The position numbers and the translations under genes were made by a program. 64,000 nt of DNA from Drosophila miranda. Lineage: Eukaryota > Arthropoda > Insecta > Diptera > Drosophilidae. The notes beneath the pieces were generated by a model. The model searched no databases. It was not told the origin of the DNA and saw only the letters and a list, made by a program, of their open reading frames with translations. The DNA lies in contig NC_046677.1 in the NCBI RefSeq assembly GCF_003369915.1, positions 3,906,001 through 3,970,000 on the forward strand. Direction: 5' to 3'. Below, in pieces: positions 12,403 through 24,600 of this stretch (position 1 is the first letter of the stretch; each line of letters opens with the position of its first letter).

Positions 12403-14880
12403 CGAAAGCCTCTTCACGTTGCTAGACAACCCAGGAGCAGGGAGGATGGTTCTCCGAGTTGTTGGCAGCTTTGAGCATATTACATAAAATAAGAAAAATT
12501 ATGATTTTCACTTCTAGAAGAGCGGGGGCGAAGGCGAGGGGGGGGGGCAACAAGGGGAAGAATTGGGGGACGGCACTCGTTGGAGAAGTGGGGCCGAGCC
12601 AGGCTGTTGCTTAACTGTCAAAACCGTGTAATTTAATAAAGTTCGCTGCGGGATATTGTTTTTTATGGAAGCCAGCGCAGTGTAGAGACAGCTTTTGCCA
12701 GCTGCCAAATGGGGAGTGGCTGCCTGCCATGTGGTGGCGCTCTGGCTGGGGCATGGGCACGGGAGTCTGTGGCTCCTCGAAGTGTGCTGCACAAATACAG
12801 AAATTTGGAGTTACATATAACAGTGCAACATCGCGATGTTGTCTTTTGTGCCTGCCACGGGCACTCCACCTCCACGCCCCCACAGCGCACAGCGCGCATA
12901 AGTACATCCATATATATATGTACATATATACGTCTGTACGAATACTGGTATGTGTATGTATGTATGTATTGCACATACTCGTACATATATGTACCTATGG
13001 GGGTGTACGTATTTGGGGGGTGGTGCAATGTTTGTGTATCGTATCCCCCTTGTTTACGCCGAAAAAAGCAAAGCAGCGAAAGCGAAAAAGTTTTTACGTT
13101 GAAAAGTACGAGTATCGCAACATTTTCGGTCTGTGGCTACTAGATGGCAATGCCGAAGGGCCGAAGTGCCGAAGTGGAGGCCAGACCCAGGTCTGAGACC
13201 TTCTCAAGTGACAAAAATTAAACAAACTTGACTGAAAAGGAACTGGGAGCTCTCCCCCATTACGCCCCCGCACTTATCTAGTCACTTTTCGGATGGAGTG
13301 GCAGTGGGAGTGGAGTCTAGGAACGTAACATTTTTATGCTCAGGGCCAACTCGACTTGTCCTTATTCGGTGCAAAAGTTTCAGTCTAGGTAATTTCCGTG
13401 GAGTTTCCGGTGTATTGCACTGAAGCCTCGCTTTGGAAGCTTTGGACAGTTTTTGGTATGAAATGATTTTGATCTATTTCTACCGATTTTTGGATTCCCA
13501 ATTCTAAGCTAATCCGACGCTAAAAATTCCGTCAGCAAATAGTTTCAGTTCACAATTCGAATGGGCCAGTGATCAGTGGTCCAATCAATCGCATCAATAT
13601 CGAATTCGATTCCCAAAATCTCGTTGTAATAAAGCATGCATTTATTTTAAAATATGGCGCATTCATTCCATTGGCGAATCCAATTGGTCCTTCTTAATAA
13701 GCTACTCCTAACGGTTATATTTATATAATAATTTATTATTAGCTTGATGTCATTTTAATTTTAATTAAGTGTTCATCTGCTTGTATGACATGGTTTTAGA
13801 GAACTCTAGATGTGTTCTCTAGCTTTTATCCATTCTGCCAATGCAATGAAAACCTGCAGACTTTCTTTCCTCAAAGATAATCAATATACTACTACAATGC
13901 AATTATTAATATGAAATTATAAATTGGCATCCGTTTGTGTCGAGTGTGGAGCATATAACAGATGTTCAAATTGTAGCTTTTATCGCTTAGAAACACAGCA
14001 AAATCGCTATTTCGAGAACTGCAGGCTACACAGGCTGCACCGATGCAGCCAAACCAAATTCCAATTTTATTTTATTAAGCATAGAAACAAATATATACAT
14101 AAAAGTAAACAGTGACTGCCAAAACACACACACACATGTAATAAGTATGTATGTTGTGCACATACCTATTGGGTAAAAAAAAAAATAAGAAAAGCGAAAA
14201 AGAAAACTCTCCCCCATTCCCACGCCCACACATTTCCAGCGTCATATGAACGCCCCATTATTTACTTAACATAACTTGAACATTCGCCCTCCCTCGCTCC
14301 CTCCCACCCACCGTCCTCCCAACAAACAGCTTCCGAGCAGACGTAGCAAAAAAACACACACCGAGAAGGAACAAAAATAAAGAACTGACAAAAGTTGGGG
14401 GGGAAAAAGGAAACGAAGAAGGAGAAAGAGAAAGAGAAACAGAAAGAGAAAGAGGTGGAGGTGGAGGCGTAAAGAGCGTGGAGTATGCCAAGTTGTACCT
14501 GCCAGCCAGAAGTCGGCTAGTCAAAAAGCTGTCGTCGATGCTAAGCGCAGACCCAGATGCCATCAAATATGCAGGAGGACGCAGAGCGTAGAGGCCCTTC
14601 TCCGAATTCAGAAAAATGGCGAAAAATGATTTATGTGGACGCCGTGAAGTAAGAAAGGAAGGAGGAAAATATCAGCCAAAAGCCAACAATAACCGGGAAA
14701 AATAAGAGAATCAACTGATTTCTCAACTTGGCTCTGGGTCCGCGCCTCCATGGAAAAGAGGAACGGAGACCGGCGATAGGAAGGGCCCGGCCTCGAACTC
14801 GAATGTACCTTCCTTCACGGTAGTAGTGCTGGTGTTGTGTGTGCTCTGCGCTGCTTTCATGAGAAACGTCCAAAGTGTTC

Positions 14881-17790
14881 TCGACCGACAGCGGACTCCA
14901 ATGGTATTGGGGTCATCCGAGGCATGAGATATGGATGTCCCCTGGGCAAAACCTTTTCTAGGCTGAAAGCCTAGAAGAACTAAAACAGGTACGATACGGG
15001 CGAACTCTCTCCTAACCCCAAGCGCAAGAACCATGAATGTGTTATGGAGAATTATGGAGTTGGTGCCTGAGAGCACAAGTAGTCGTCACATGCCCTTGCA
15101 TATACTGTCTCGAATCTGAACAGTCTTCCCAGTTTATCTGATAAATTTTGAGCTCATGTTTAAAACTCGATCAAGCATATAACGGTGAGATAGCATACCG
15201 TGCAGATTTTTGTATCCTTAGAGTATCCAGCCAAAATCCTCCCCGCACAGATGTCCGATAAAAACTTAGCTGCTTTCAACGCATTTCGACGCGACCTGGC
15301 CCGCATAAAAAAGACGTTCAGCATGTATACACAAACCGATTTCACGCAAGAGGTTGGGACAAGCACTGATTGGCAGAACGACCCCCACTAAATAGGTGGC
15401 CCGAAGAATTCGGATAAAGACCCAAAATGCTACTGCTCGAGCGAGAGGAACAATGATCCAAGCGAAGGGACGAAGGAAGTCAGCACCATCGGCAGTGGCC
15501 ATATCCCTCTGGCCATATCTCGGGGTCCCGAGATGTCTGATGAGCTTTGGACCAGCATCCACGAATTTCCTGCAAGAGATCCATGTGCCCATCGTCCCGA
15601 TAGCCACTACGTTGCTGATCGGGGCAGTACGCGAGGATCTGCGCCACCTGCTCAAACACAAGATGCGTCTTATCCGTCGCTCGATGGCTGGCGGCAATGC
15701 AGAAGTCATCTATATAATCGCCTACCACTGCATGTAGGTTGAGTCGAGTTTCAATAGACATTCCAAATTCCCAATGCTATGTCGAGTGTTTGCTTGCTGG
15801 TCGTGATCTCGCCTGTTGACATTACGACAAATTATATCAGCTGAGGGCGACAAATGCTGAACCCCTCCTAGAACAGAACCCTCCTGAAGCCCTCCCGGAA
15901 CGGAGGAAGGAAGAAAGGAAGGAAACAACAAACCAGAAACGGATACGCTTAGGTTGCCTTGGGAGTGGGGTGGGTTGCTTCGCTCACGGGCGGGGCGGGG
16001 CGTGGCGGGAGGGGGCTGCTGGTATTCCCGTTAATAGGAAAGCCACACAAGAACGGCTAACGAAGGACACGCGGCCAACGGTTGAGCGACAAGTGCGACG
16101 GGGCTGGCGTCCCGAAATGGGGTGGGTCGGTTGGGTCGTTTGGGTGTTTGCTCAGCGTTAAGTGCACAGGCTCTGCCGGACGTCTCTACAGGCAAGTGGA
16201 AATGATAAACATATTTACACAATTTTTGACAGGCCCAAGAGAAAGCCGAACGGGTGAAACAGAACACCCGTGGGTGCAGCCAGTGAGAGTTCGAGTACGC
16301 ACTTGAAGCGGGGAAGGAAAAGAACCAAACCCAAACTCGATAAATATGTTTATGTGCAAATAACAAAATATTTGTCGATTGCCCGAACCAGTAGGTGGAT
16401 GGGGTGGGTCCCTAGATGGGGTGGGACAGGACCGGGAACAGGATGGGGTACAAAGAAGCACCGCAAGCGCATAATTCAATTTTTCTGCTCGTTTTTGCAC
16501 GTCGCCCGGCGCACGTCACTCAATTCCACTGGGACTGGAACTGGAACTGGGACTAGGACTGGATTGGGACCGGCTGGATACCATACCTCGATGTAGCTCG
16601 GCTCGGCTGCAGCACATACATATTAGCGACACGTGGCGGAGGCGAGGCCAAGGGATGTGGCACATGCGGTTTCGGGCACTGCACTGTTATTTATTTGTTT
16701 GTAATTACGCGTGTTCCAAAACAAAATCCCGCCGCACTTGAAGTCGGATTCGGATTCGGCCTCGGGATCGGAGACGTAGACGGAGGCGGAGAAGGAGATG
16801 GAGATGGAACCATCAGCTGAGCCTGCTCTTTTCCAGGCCGCCCGCGACACGTGCAGCGAGCGGCTCTCCGGGTTCAGCTGGGAATACGAATACCCTGCGC
16901 ATTAGGAACAATGCCAGGGACATTTGGAGTTTGTCAACAGTTTCGGCTTTTGGATTTGGTTACAGCTTTTCTCGTTGTCAACGGCGCGTGTCTCTGTCTG
17001 TCTCTGAGTCGCCCAGCAATCCACTCCAATCCCCGCACTCAGTTGTTCAGTCGTCAACTTTGTGGACTGGCTCTTAGCCCGGGGATTGTCAATTGATTTG
17101 GCGTGGGATTTTCGATGTTGTGGGTATGTGTGTGAAACGAAATCATAAATGCGACATGAATTGCCAACCCTTTGACCGGCAAAACTCAGCCATGATAAAT
17201 CATCTCTAAAAAGTTTCTCGCAAGCAAAAAAACATAAGACAGCTTCCATAATACGCGCCTACTCGTATATTACTGTCCCCTCGGACCATATTTCAAACAT
17301 CTGAAGGGGAAAAGCCGAGCTGCAAGATAGGGAAGCCCAGGCAGCCGCAACGTTCAGCATCAGCATCCCTAAAAGAGCATTTGAAATGAGCTCCTAAGAG
17401 AGGGACGTGGGACGACGATGGCGGTGTCCCACCAGGAAAGCTCTCGTATTTAATTGAAAAACACTTAAGCTGCCCCGGTCTGAAAATGTAAATGTTATGC
17501 AAGGCATAAGCCGGAGCAACCGCAGGGCCCCCGCTCACATGAGCAGCTTTCAACGTGGCTCAATCAAAGTGAAGGCCCAGCCCACACCACACCACACCAC
17601 ACCGCACCCAAGCCCTGCTGGCTCCTGGCTGCTGCTGCGACCTTTTTGTGGTTCATAAAAACAAAGAGCAGAAAACAAAAACTTTGCATAATTAAAGCCT
17701 GCACAGTTCTTAGACAAAGCCCAAATCCTTTCGGACAGAGAGAAGATATGATGGAGACGGCATGACTGGCCAGGGCTTGACTTGACTTAC
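14881..17790. other. Noncoding stretch, probably Lim3 intron, with one ORF-dense island
   Basis: Continuation of the presumed Lim3 intron. Apart from the island at 15200-15742, described separately, no exon is supported. Simple repeats include an AACTGG hexamer tract near 16530-16560 and a CACAC pentamer tract near 17583-17605. Confidence 0.5.
15200..15742. other. ORF-dense island, possible decayed coding sequence
   Basis: Three frames are open over several hundred bases. On the plus strand one frame runs 15200-15742 with a single in-frame TAA at 15389. A second plus frame, 15396-15737, uses mostly G/C-ending codons such as CTG, ATC, CGC and AAG. On the minus strand a frame at 15480-15761 contains YIDDF, which resembles the YxDD signature of reverse transcriptases. 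I do not recognise any of the three products. The island could be a frameshifted retroelement remnant, a nested gene, or chance openness in GC-rich DNA. No splice pair or start context settles it. Confidence 0.25.
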
Positions 17791-18067
17791 CCTCGAGCGC
17801 ACGATTCCTTGAAATTAAGGCAAGCACCAGTTCAGGATTTGGGTCATCATGGTCGACAGCCAGATGATTGTGCTGGCCGCCTACCAGGTGCGATGCCTGC
17901 GGCGTGGGTGGCAATTGTTGCTGCTGCTGCTGCTGTTGCAGTTGCGGCTGATGGATATGCGGCGAATGTTGCTGATGATTATCCATGGCTGTCAGGTGCT
18001 GTGGAAGCTGCTGCTGTGGGTGGTGATGATGTAGCGGCGGCGGCGGCGGTTTCAGGGTTTGCATCAT
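17791..18067 (-). CDS. Lim3: Lim3 first coding exon (LIM-homeodomain factor), partial
   Basis: Lim3 encodes a LIM-homeodomain transcription factor that specifies motor neurons and interneurons (family knowledge). Only the N-terminal exon is present. From the ATG at 18067 it encodes about 92 residues: MMQTLKPPPPPL, then histidine- and glutamine-rich runs, then PELVLALISRNRALEG. That last segment resembles the LLALLARRADL segment that precedes the first LIM domain in the long vertebrate Lhx3 isoform. The exon ends at 17791 with a strong GTAAGT donor in phase 1. The frame is open upstream to 18124, so a start about 19 residues earlier is possible. The LIM and homeobox exons are not in the window. 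The position left of amd and on the minus strand fits the known neighbourhood. Identity rests on the PELVLALISRNRALEG segment, the donor and synteny. Confidence 0.72.
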
Positions 18068-18540
18068 TGCTAAGGCCAAATGCATGCACAGCAATCGACA
18101 GTGGTACTGGGTGGGAATTGGCACACGCGTCGTATGAGTTATATTTGACTTTTAGAAATAATCACACAATAATTTTCCTCAATCCAGCCTGGTGGATCTC
18201 TCTCTCAATATATCAAATACTTCAGCCCTTCAGAGGCTTCACTCGCGGCTCGTTCACCGTGAAACGAGGCACCTTTAGCCAACCGCCTGGAGCCAACCGG
18301 AGACGCTGTTCGGGATCGCTGTCTGTTCGATAACTGCTGCTGGCACGGGTTTCGCCAGCACACCGCCGTCCCCACGGCTCCGTCGTGGTTTCTTCTTATC
18401 GCGGCGGTTTCTTTTCGATTCGATTTGGGTTCTGTTTTTGTGTTCGGTTCGGCTGGGACGTTAGAACGTTCGTGTGCTCTCTCGACTACATACCAGTACA
18501 TCGGCTCTATCAGTTGAGCAGCGCGGGGCTTGAACGGTGG
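18068..18540 (-). promoter_or_regulatory. Presumed Lim3 5' leader / promoter region
   Basis: This is the sequence immediately upstream of the Lim3 start codon on the minus strand. I see no clear TATA box. It is inferred to be leader and promoter from position alone. Confidence 0.35.
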
Positions 18541-21500
18541 CGAACAATTTAAATTTACAATTTACGCATCGCAGGATGGAGACACTAGACCAGACCATCT
18601 ATTGTTCCTGGACTTTATACAACTTAGGAATAGCACTAAACATGTTGCTGAAATCGCAAACAGATATATTACAGATATATTCATAAAATCACACATGCGA
18701 AAGAAATACACAGCTCGGGACGGATCAGCTTTAATTTGAGGTTAATTTTGTCATATATCTCTGCATATTGTATTATAAACAAACTACACAATCTATGTAC
18801 ATATGTAAGTATGTGAAGGCCTATGCGGAAAGACTAAGCTTATTTTGTCCCGATACGTTTAAACTCCCAGTCTACGCGAATACATATCCCCAGTCCTCCT
18901 TTCTGTACACGGCCACGTCCGTGGTATTCTTCCTAGCAAGGAAAAATCGTATTTCCTTGACAATCTTCTAGCGGACAATTTTTTTCGCTGGCCACAAAGT
19001 CTGAAAATCTGTGATTGATAAGAAATTTTCTATCCGACTCTAATCTATATTCGTCGGATATTCCCTGACAGTCAGTTATCTTCGTTTCCTTTGGCAATGA
19101 ATTGCGACGCAAAATTAAACTTAGCTACAAAAAAAGAAGAAAGGGGTATAAAAACCTTAAAACTAAAATTACATTGAAGCTATGTATCTTCATTTGAGGC
19201 GGTCTTGCCAAAGCCCCTATTTGTTGCTGGGAATTCGTCTCTGCACTTTGACACTTAGTTTCAGGACATAGTATTTGTTAAAATATTTATATTGTATTTT
19301 TCATTGGACTCCACTGCAATGCGATGCGATGCGAGAGAAAGACAATTTTTTGCAAGAACAACGACGGCAATGCGATGACGACGACCACGGCGGAAACGAC
19401 GGCAAATACGAAACGACAAAATGGCGACGGCACTGTCAATGCTGGGCTAACGGTAAACTTATAACGGTACCAGCGACACGACAGAGCATGGCAACACTGG
19501 CTGAGCAGCCAGCGGTCGCCTGCTGCGTTGTTAGCGACGCTTTTTGCTGTTGCTGTTGCTGTTGCTCTTGCTTTTACTGTTGTTTTTTTGTTGTTTCGCT
19601 CTTCCTCTATTTGCCGCGCTGCATCTTTATTTATTTTGTTCTGTGCGTGCTTCTTTCTCTGTTGCGCCGCCCTGCTGTGCTCCCGTTTCGGACTATGAGA
19701 GTTTTCTTTTCTTTATTTAACTTCTCACGATACTGTTTGTGCCGCTTGCCTTTTCGGTGCGTGCTGCACAAATACATTTATGCTTCTATGCATTTGTGTA
19801 GCCGTGTGTGTGTGTGCGTGTATCAATGTGCATACATATGTATGTGCATATTATGGATGTACGTCTACCAATTGATCTTAATATGACACAAATGATATGG
19901 TTAAATGAACACTTGTACTGGTACCATACGGAGCAGGGCGAGCGGTCCTGCAGAAGAACAATGACAGCGGCGACGGCGACGGCGACGGCGACGACAACGG
20001 CAAAGCCAACAGCGAAGGCGATGACATTTTTATTCTTGTTTTTTGGCCATGCGCATTTCCTGTCCCCCTTTCAATTCCACCCAATTCGTGTGGTGAGGTG
20101 GGGTGGGCTCATTGTAATGAGCATTACAATATTTGTAAAACGTAAAAACTTTAGCCCGAAAACAAAAATGTGTGTTTCCCCCAAGAATTATACGCTTCTG
20201 CTGCTGCTGCTGATGCTCCTTCACTGCTGCAGAGCGACAACGAAGAAAAAAAGAAAAATGATAATTTTGCTAGGGCAACAACAAGAACAACAAAGAAAAC
20301 CAACGTCGGGCGACACCTTCGTGGCCCCAAAACAACAGTAAACAGCACTTAAAAGTCAAAGGCAGCGACGGCGACATCGACAGCGACGTCGGCAGAACGA
20401 ACAAATATGAGAAACGAAACTTAACTCGACTCAAAAGTCCAAGTCAATACGCGCGGTCACTGACAACAAAAGCAACAAACGCAACAAAAGCTACAAAACT
20501 GCAAAAGCTACAACAACCACTGGGTGGGAGGCCTTCCAGGGGAAAACAAGCGCCGCCCCTTTATATTGAAAGCATTGGAAATCGTTGATAAGCAACAGCA
20601 ACAATGCACAGACGTGTTTGGACATGCGCAAGAATTACCGCTATCTTATCGTCGGCCCAGCGTCGCCATTAAACAGTCGGCTGGGTTGGAAGGGTGGCGA
20701 GTGGGCTGTGAGTGGGCTGCGAGTGGGCGGGTGTCTCGCTAGGTGCGTGTGTTAGGTTGTGTGTGTGTGTGTGGTTGTCTTCTATTTCTAGGGTTAAAGC
20801 CGTTCCAGCGCAGGCGCCCTGTCACTTGAACACACAAACTGGCAGAAAGAGAGAGACGACTTGCTGTATCTGCAAAAGGTCTGTCTGTCTGAAGCGTCCT
20901 GTCCTCCAGCTGCCTGCTCGACTCGTCCCTCTCAGCGCCCACTCCTCTTAGCAGCCAGAGGTCCTGCGTCTGCAAAACGATTTTGTTTTCGAATTTATTT
21001 ATGAGCCGCTTAGAGCGCGCCAAATACTTTGCCAAACACTTTGAACCCCGAGGCACAGCCCAACCCGAACCCTGGCACCAGCCCCACCTCCAGCTCCAGC
21101 CTTAGCCCCAATCCCGGTCGGAAACACAACAAAAACAAAATGGACACCGGAGGAAGGTCGTTCTAGGGGTTGGGTGTCAAACAGCTGGCTGCTTGTGCAT
21201 GGGTCGATTGACAAGTATGTCCATCCTGTTGCGGTGCAAATCAATGGCCACAAGAATAGCACAACAAATAAAGAGTATAGCCGAGTTATCCGATATAAGA
21301 TAATACCTACAAAATCATAGTCATTTGGAACAAAGTTTCAAAGTTCAATAGTTCAATAGGTCGTCCTCAGTAGTACCGTCGATCGTTGCCAAATTGGTAA
21401 AGATCCGTTGATTTTAATTAAGCCAATCAATTTGGCTAAGCAAGCTTTACGTTGTTTCCAATAATTGCGCCAAACTAGGCAACTCGGAAATTATTTCTGA

Positions 21501-21601
21501 ATGTCGTGCCCTTAATTATCTGTCTTTATTATCCCATTGTGCATATTTTTGTTAGATCGTTTTGCATTGTTACAGTAAAACGCCATATATTTATATGATG
21601 T
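18541..21601. other. Intergenic, no supportable gene
   Basis: Contains GACGGC/ACGACG and AGCAAC-type repeats (about 19340-20520), a TTGCTG tract near 19545-19570 and a GT tract near 20757-20775. The long plus-strand frame at 19275-19886 is cysteine- and phenylalanine-rich translation of simple sequence and is not called. Confidence 0.6.
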
Positions 21602-22772
21602 AAAAAAAACGAGGGAGAACGTTGTGAGTTGCTGCGTACACCGCAACTCTACAGTTATACCCGATACTAAGTCAGTATGGCTCTCCTGCGGCAGACGCCG
21701 CTAATATTGAACCACACGACAAAGAGTGCGTGCGAGAGAGACAGAAAATCAGTCTGAGCGTGACGTCGGGCGCTGCGTGGCCACTGCAAATTGATTTCTT
21801 GCTTTTGGCTACAAAAATGATCCGATCTGATCCAGATTCAGCAATCTGATAGATATAGTCATTATCTATGATTCTGCGTTTTTAGTTTTTTCGAATGTGC
21901 AATATTGTGGATGCAACAGATTTTCGTTCTTTGTGGGGGCGGAAGGGGGTGGGGCGAAATTCTGAGATATACGTTTTATAGTGAGATCTAACAGAAGTGC
22001 GGATACCAAATTTGGTTACTCTAGCCTTAATAGTCTCTGAGATTTGTGGATGCCCCAGATTTTCGTCCTTTGCGTGGGCGGAAGGGGGTGTGGCGAAATT
22101 TGGACACGAAACGGTCAAGGTCCGATATCACAGGAGTGTGGATACCAAATTTGGTTGCTCTGGCTCTTATAGGTTCTGAGATCCTTGAACTCATATTTTG
22201 CAATTGGCAAAGCCGACCATGAAACCTGTGTGTTAGAGAGAGACAGAGCGAGAAAGAATGAAATTGTTTTCTTGATTCTGGCTATAATAATTATACGATC
22301 TGGTTGAGATTTTACACTCTAGAACATATAGTCATCCTCTACGATTCTGCGTTTTTGGTTTTATCGTATCTTTAAAAATGTGGATGCCACAGATTTTCGT
22401 TCTTTGTGGGGGCGGAAGTGGGCGGGGCAAAGTTTTGAAATATTTTTGTAGCAGTGACATATCACAGATGTCTGGATCCAAAACATCGTTGCTCTAGCTC
22501 TTTTAGTCTTTGAGCACTAGGCGCTGAAGGGGACGGACGGACGGACGGACGGACGGACGGACGGACGGACGGACGGACGGACGAACGGACGGACAGACGG
22601 ACAGACAGACAGGGCTCAATCGACTCGGCTATTGATGCTGATCAAGAATATATATACTTTATGGGGTCGGAAACGATTCCTTCTGGACGTTACACACATC
22701 CACTTTTACCACAAATCTAATATACCCCAATACTCATTTTGAGTATCGGGTATAAAAAAAAAAAAAAAAAAT
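21602..22772 (+). mobile_element. INE-1/DINE-1-like repeat, copy A
   Basis: A noncoding repeat of about 1.17 kb. It begins with a purine run, then an ACGAGGG motif and a short palindromic segment. Internally it has several CAGATTTTCGTTCTTTG-type blocks and a long GGAC tetranucleotide tract (22532-22610). It ends with GTATCGGGTATAA and a poly(A) run. Near-identical copies are at 38428-39550 (same orientation) and 43484-44611 (opposite). The internal block with TTTATGGGGTCGGAAACG and the GGGTATAA end match the INE-1/DINE-1 (Helentron-related, nonautonomous) family as I know it. No protein is encoded. Confidence 0.7.
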
Positions 22773-23820
22773 ACCTTAATTTCGTTTTCATCTGTTACAT
22801 ACCTATTTCACAGACATCTTCTATATAACCTCTAGTCTCCGGACTAACGCAAAAGCTGGCATTAATGTACATTTTATATGGAGCTATGAAAAAGCTTACA
22901 GCCTTCCTTCTGTTGCATACATCGACAAGAATACAGCATACCCTTGAACTCTGCATGTACCGGGTACAAAAAAATAGGCTAACAACGATGCATACAACGC
23001 ATCGTGACCCTGAAATGGGCTGAATGTCTGATGAAATGAATTCAAAATACAGTCCGTTGCAATACGGGCCAGTACCGTGTGATCTATCCACACTTTAAGT
23101 CTATGCACTTCCGCAGAGGGGCAGCGCTTACAAAATCGACTTTGACTTTCAAATTTTTCAGAGCTTTGTTGTGCAGCAGCAGCGACTCAGGCGTTGGACA
23201 TCTAATGGAGCTGTTAATGGTTAACCACGTCAAATATTTTGCCAAATGAGCTGGGCCTGGGCTTGGGGCAGTTAATTGCTGCTGACACGATGATATGGAA
23301 CCGGATTGGGAGAGACACAGTGAGCAGGGCGAGGAAATAGTTGAATAGTTTGATGATGATGACAGTGGCTGGCTAGACTGTTGCCTATTGTCTTTATTCA
23401 ACAATTAAAGTCCATTTCATTAAACTTTTCTTCGACGTTTTTCACTTTTGTCTGCCATGTCTTGACGACGTCTTCTGTCGCCGCAGTTACATAAACATAA
23501 ATCTCGGCAATGGGCCAGTCGCACTGGCCAAAACAAAAACTTGCTGCCAGTGCACATTTTCACACATAGCCGGATTTTTATTTTATTAACTACTTTTCGT
23601 TCGCTTTTACGGAGCAGCAGCGGCCTACGCGACGCTCGAATTTCGGATCTTATGGAAGCTTGGTTAAAGCGCAGCCAGCTCATTTGTAGACTCGAATGTC
23701 AGCGGTGCACAAGCGCGGAACTCAGACAGCGGCTGGCAAACAAACAAACAACCAACATCTCTGAAGATCGTACGTAGACTATCGCTCCCAGCCAGGATCA
23801 TCCAATCCAATCCAATCGCA
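22773..23820. other. Intergenic / 5' region of the DDC-like exons
   Basis: The last about 150 bases before 23821 look like a leader: CAATCC repeats and a favourable AATCGCAATGG start context. A minus-strand frame at 23084-23404 (106 codons, serine/glutamine-rich) has no recognisable domain or splice partner and is not called. Confidence 0.45.
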
Positions 23821-24213
23821 ATGGACTTTGACGAGTTTCGCGAATTCGGCCACGCCTCTATTGAGTTTATTATCAACTATTTGAGCGGGATCCGAGAGAG
23901 GTGTGTGTTCGTCAGTGTGTGCGGTAGTCTATTGGTGATGTGATGGTTGATAAGAATCCTATTTTCCGTATCCCATAGAGATGTCCTGCCCAGCGTGGCT
24001 CCGTATACCGTGATCAACCAGCTGCCCAAGGAAATCCCAGAAAAGCCAGAGCATTGGCGCGAGGTGCTGAAGGACCTAGAGGGCATCATCCTGCCCGGAC
24101 TGACTCATTGGCAGTCTCCGTATTTCAATGCCTTCTATCCATCTTCCTCGTCGGCAGGATCAATCGTTGGTGAACTACTGATTGCGGGCATTGGAGTCTT
24201 GGGCTTTAGTTGG
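23821..24213 (+). CDS. Orphan 5' exons of a DDC-like (amd/Ddc family) decarboxylase
   Basis: Two exons encode the first 105 residues of a group II PLP-dependent decarboxylase. Exon 1 is 23821-23900, from MDFDEFREFG to GIRER. After a 78-base intron (donor GTGTGTG, acceptor CCCATAG) exon 2 runs 23979-24213, from DVLPSVAP through LPGLTHWQSPYFNAFYP to GVLGFSW, then a GTAAGT donor. The family THWxSP segment is intact and no stops are present. The first intron sits where Ddc has one (between IRDR and RVLP), while amd lacks it. The final donor is phase 0 after FSW, exactly as in amd exon 1. No PLP-domain exon is found between here and amd. So this is either a truncated paralogue or an alternative 5' end that splices to amd exon 2 at 27642. 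Confidence 0.65.
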
Positions 24214-24237
24214 GTAAGTTGGGTTTAGTTGGAATAC

Positions 24238-24600
24238 GGAAAAAACGACTGGAAAAAGAGCTTGCCTCGGGATCATAATTTATTTTATTCCAATTTGAAT
24301 TAGTCAGAAATCGAATTAATCGGTTCAGAGAACAACGAATATCGACACCTCCTACCACTCAATATATGAGATAGGAAGATGAAAAGTGCATATGTAAATG
24401 CTGTAAGTTAAGAGCGGATCTTTAAACGAGCGGAGCGCCGATTAGGTCCAAAGAGAAGTCCAACATGCTTTAGTTAAGAGCGCAGACCGAAAGCAAAGAG
24501 CGCGAAGATCAGTTGAAGAGAGCGGAGCATAGTTGAATTTTGTCGTTGATGAGTACTACCTGATCTCAAAGATCAAAAACGATGGTTGATTAGGAAACAC
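24238..24600 (+). repeat. Direct repeat, left copy
   Basis: About 360 bases that recur in the same orientation at 26012-26385 with many point differences. Shared blocks include TTTATTTTATTCCAATTTGA, GATAGGAAGATGA and AAGAGAAGTCCAACA. It starts about 25 bases past the donor of the DDC-like exons. Family not recognised. Confidence 0.8.

Larger units (their letters stand above)
1..14880. other. Noncoding, microsatellite-rich stretch, probably Lim3 intron
   Basis: No exon can be supported here. Short open frames occur on both strands but are low-complexity translations of simple repeats, without domains or paired splice sites that keep a frame. A Lim3 first exon on the minus strand at 17.8-18.1 kb ends in a splice donor pointing this way, so the stretch is probably Lim3 intron (inference). 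I looked in the translations for LIM-domain cysteine/histidine pairs and for homeodomain helix 3 and saw neither, so the remaining Lim3 exons should lie left of the window. The many penta- and hexanucleotide tracts are listed separately. Confidence 0.6.

Noticed and set aside
14486-14566. Minus-strand MMASGSALSIDDSFLTSRLLAG followed by a GCAGGTACAA donor-like site, a candidate alternative Lim3 first exon
   Set aside because: The putative donor would leave phase 2, while the recognised Lim3 exon ends in phase 1, so both could not join the same downstream exon. No promoter or conservation evidence.
19275-19886. 203-codon plus-strand open frame
   Set aside because: Its translation is Cys/Phe/Leu-rich simple sequence (TTGCTG tract) with no domain and no codon preference.
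22532-22610. GGAC tract considered as a CRISPR-like or satellite array
   Set aside because: A plain tetranucleotide tract inside a DINE-1-like repeat, where such tracts are typical. There are no spacers.
23084-23404. 106-codon minus-strand Ser/Gln-rich frame upstream of the DDC-like exons
   Set aside because: No recognisable domain, start context or splice partner. It could be antisense to a leader region.
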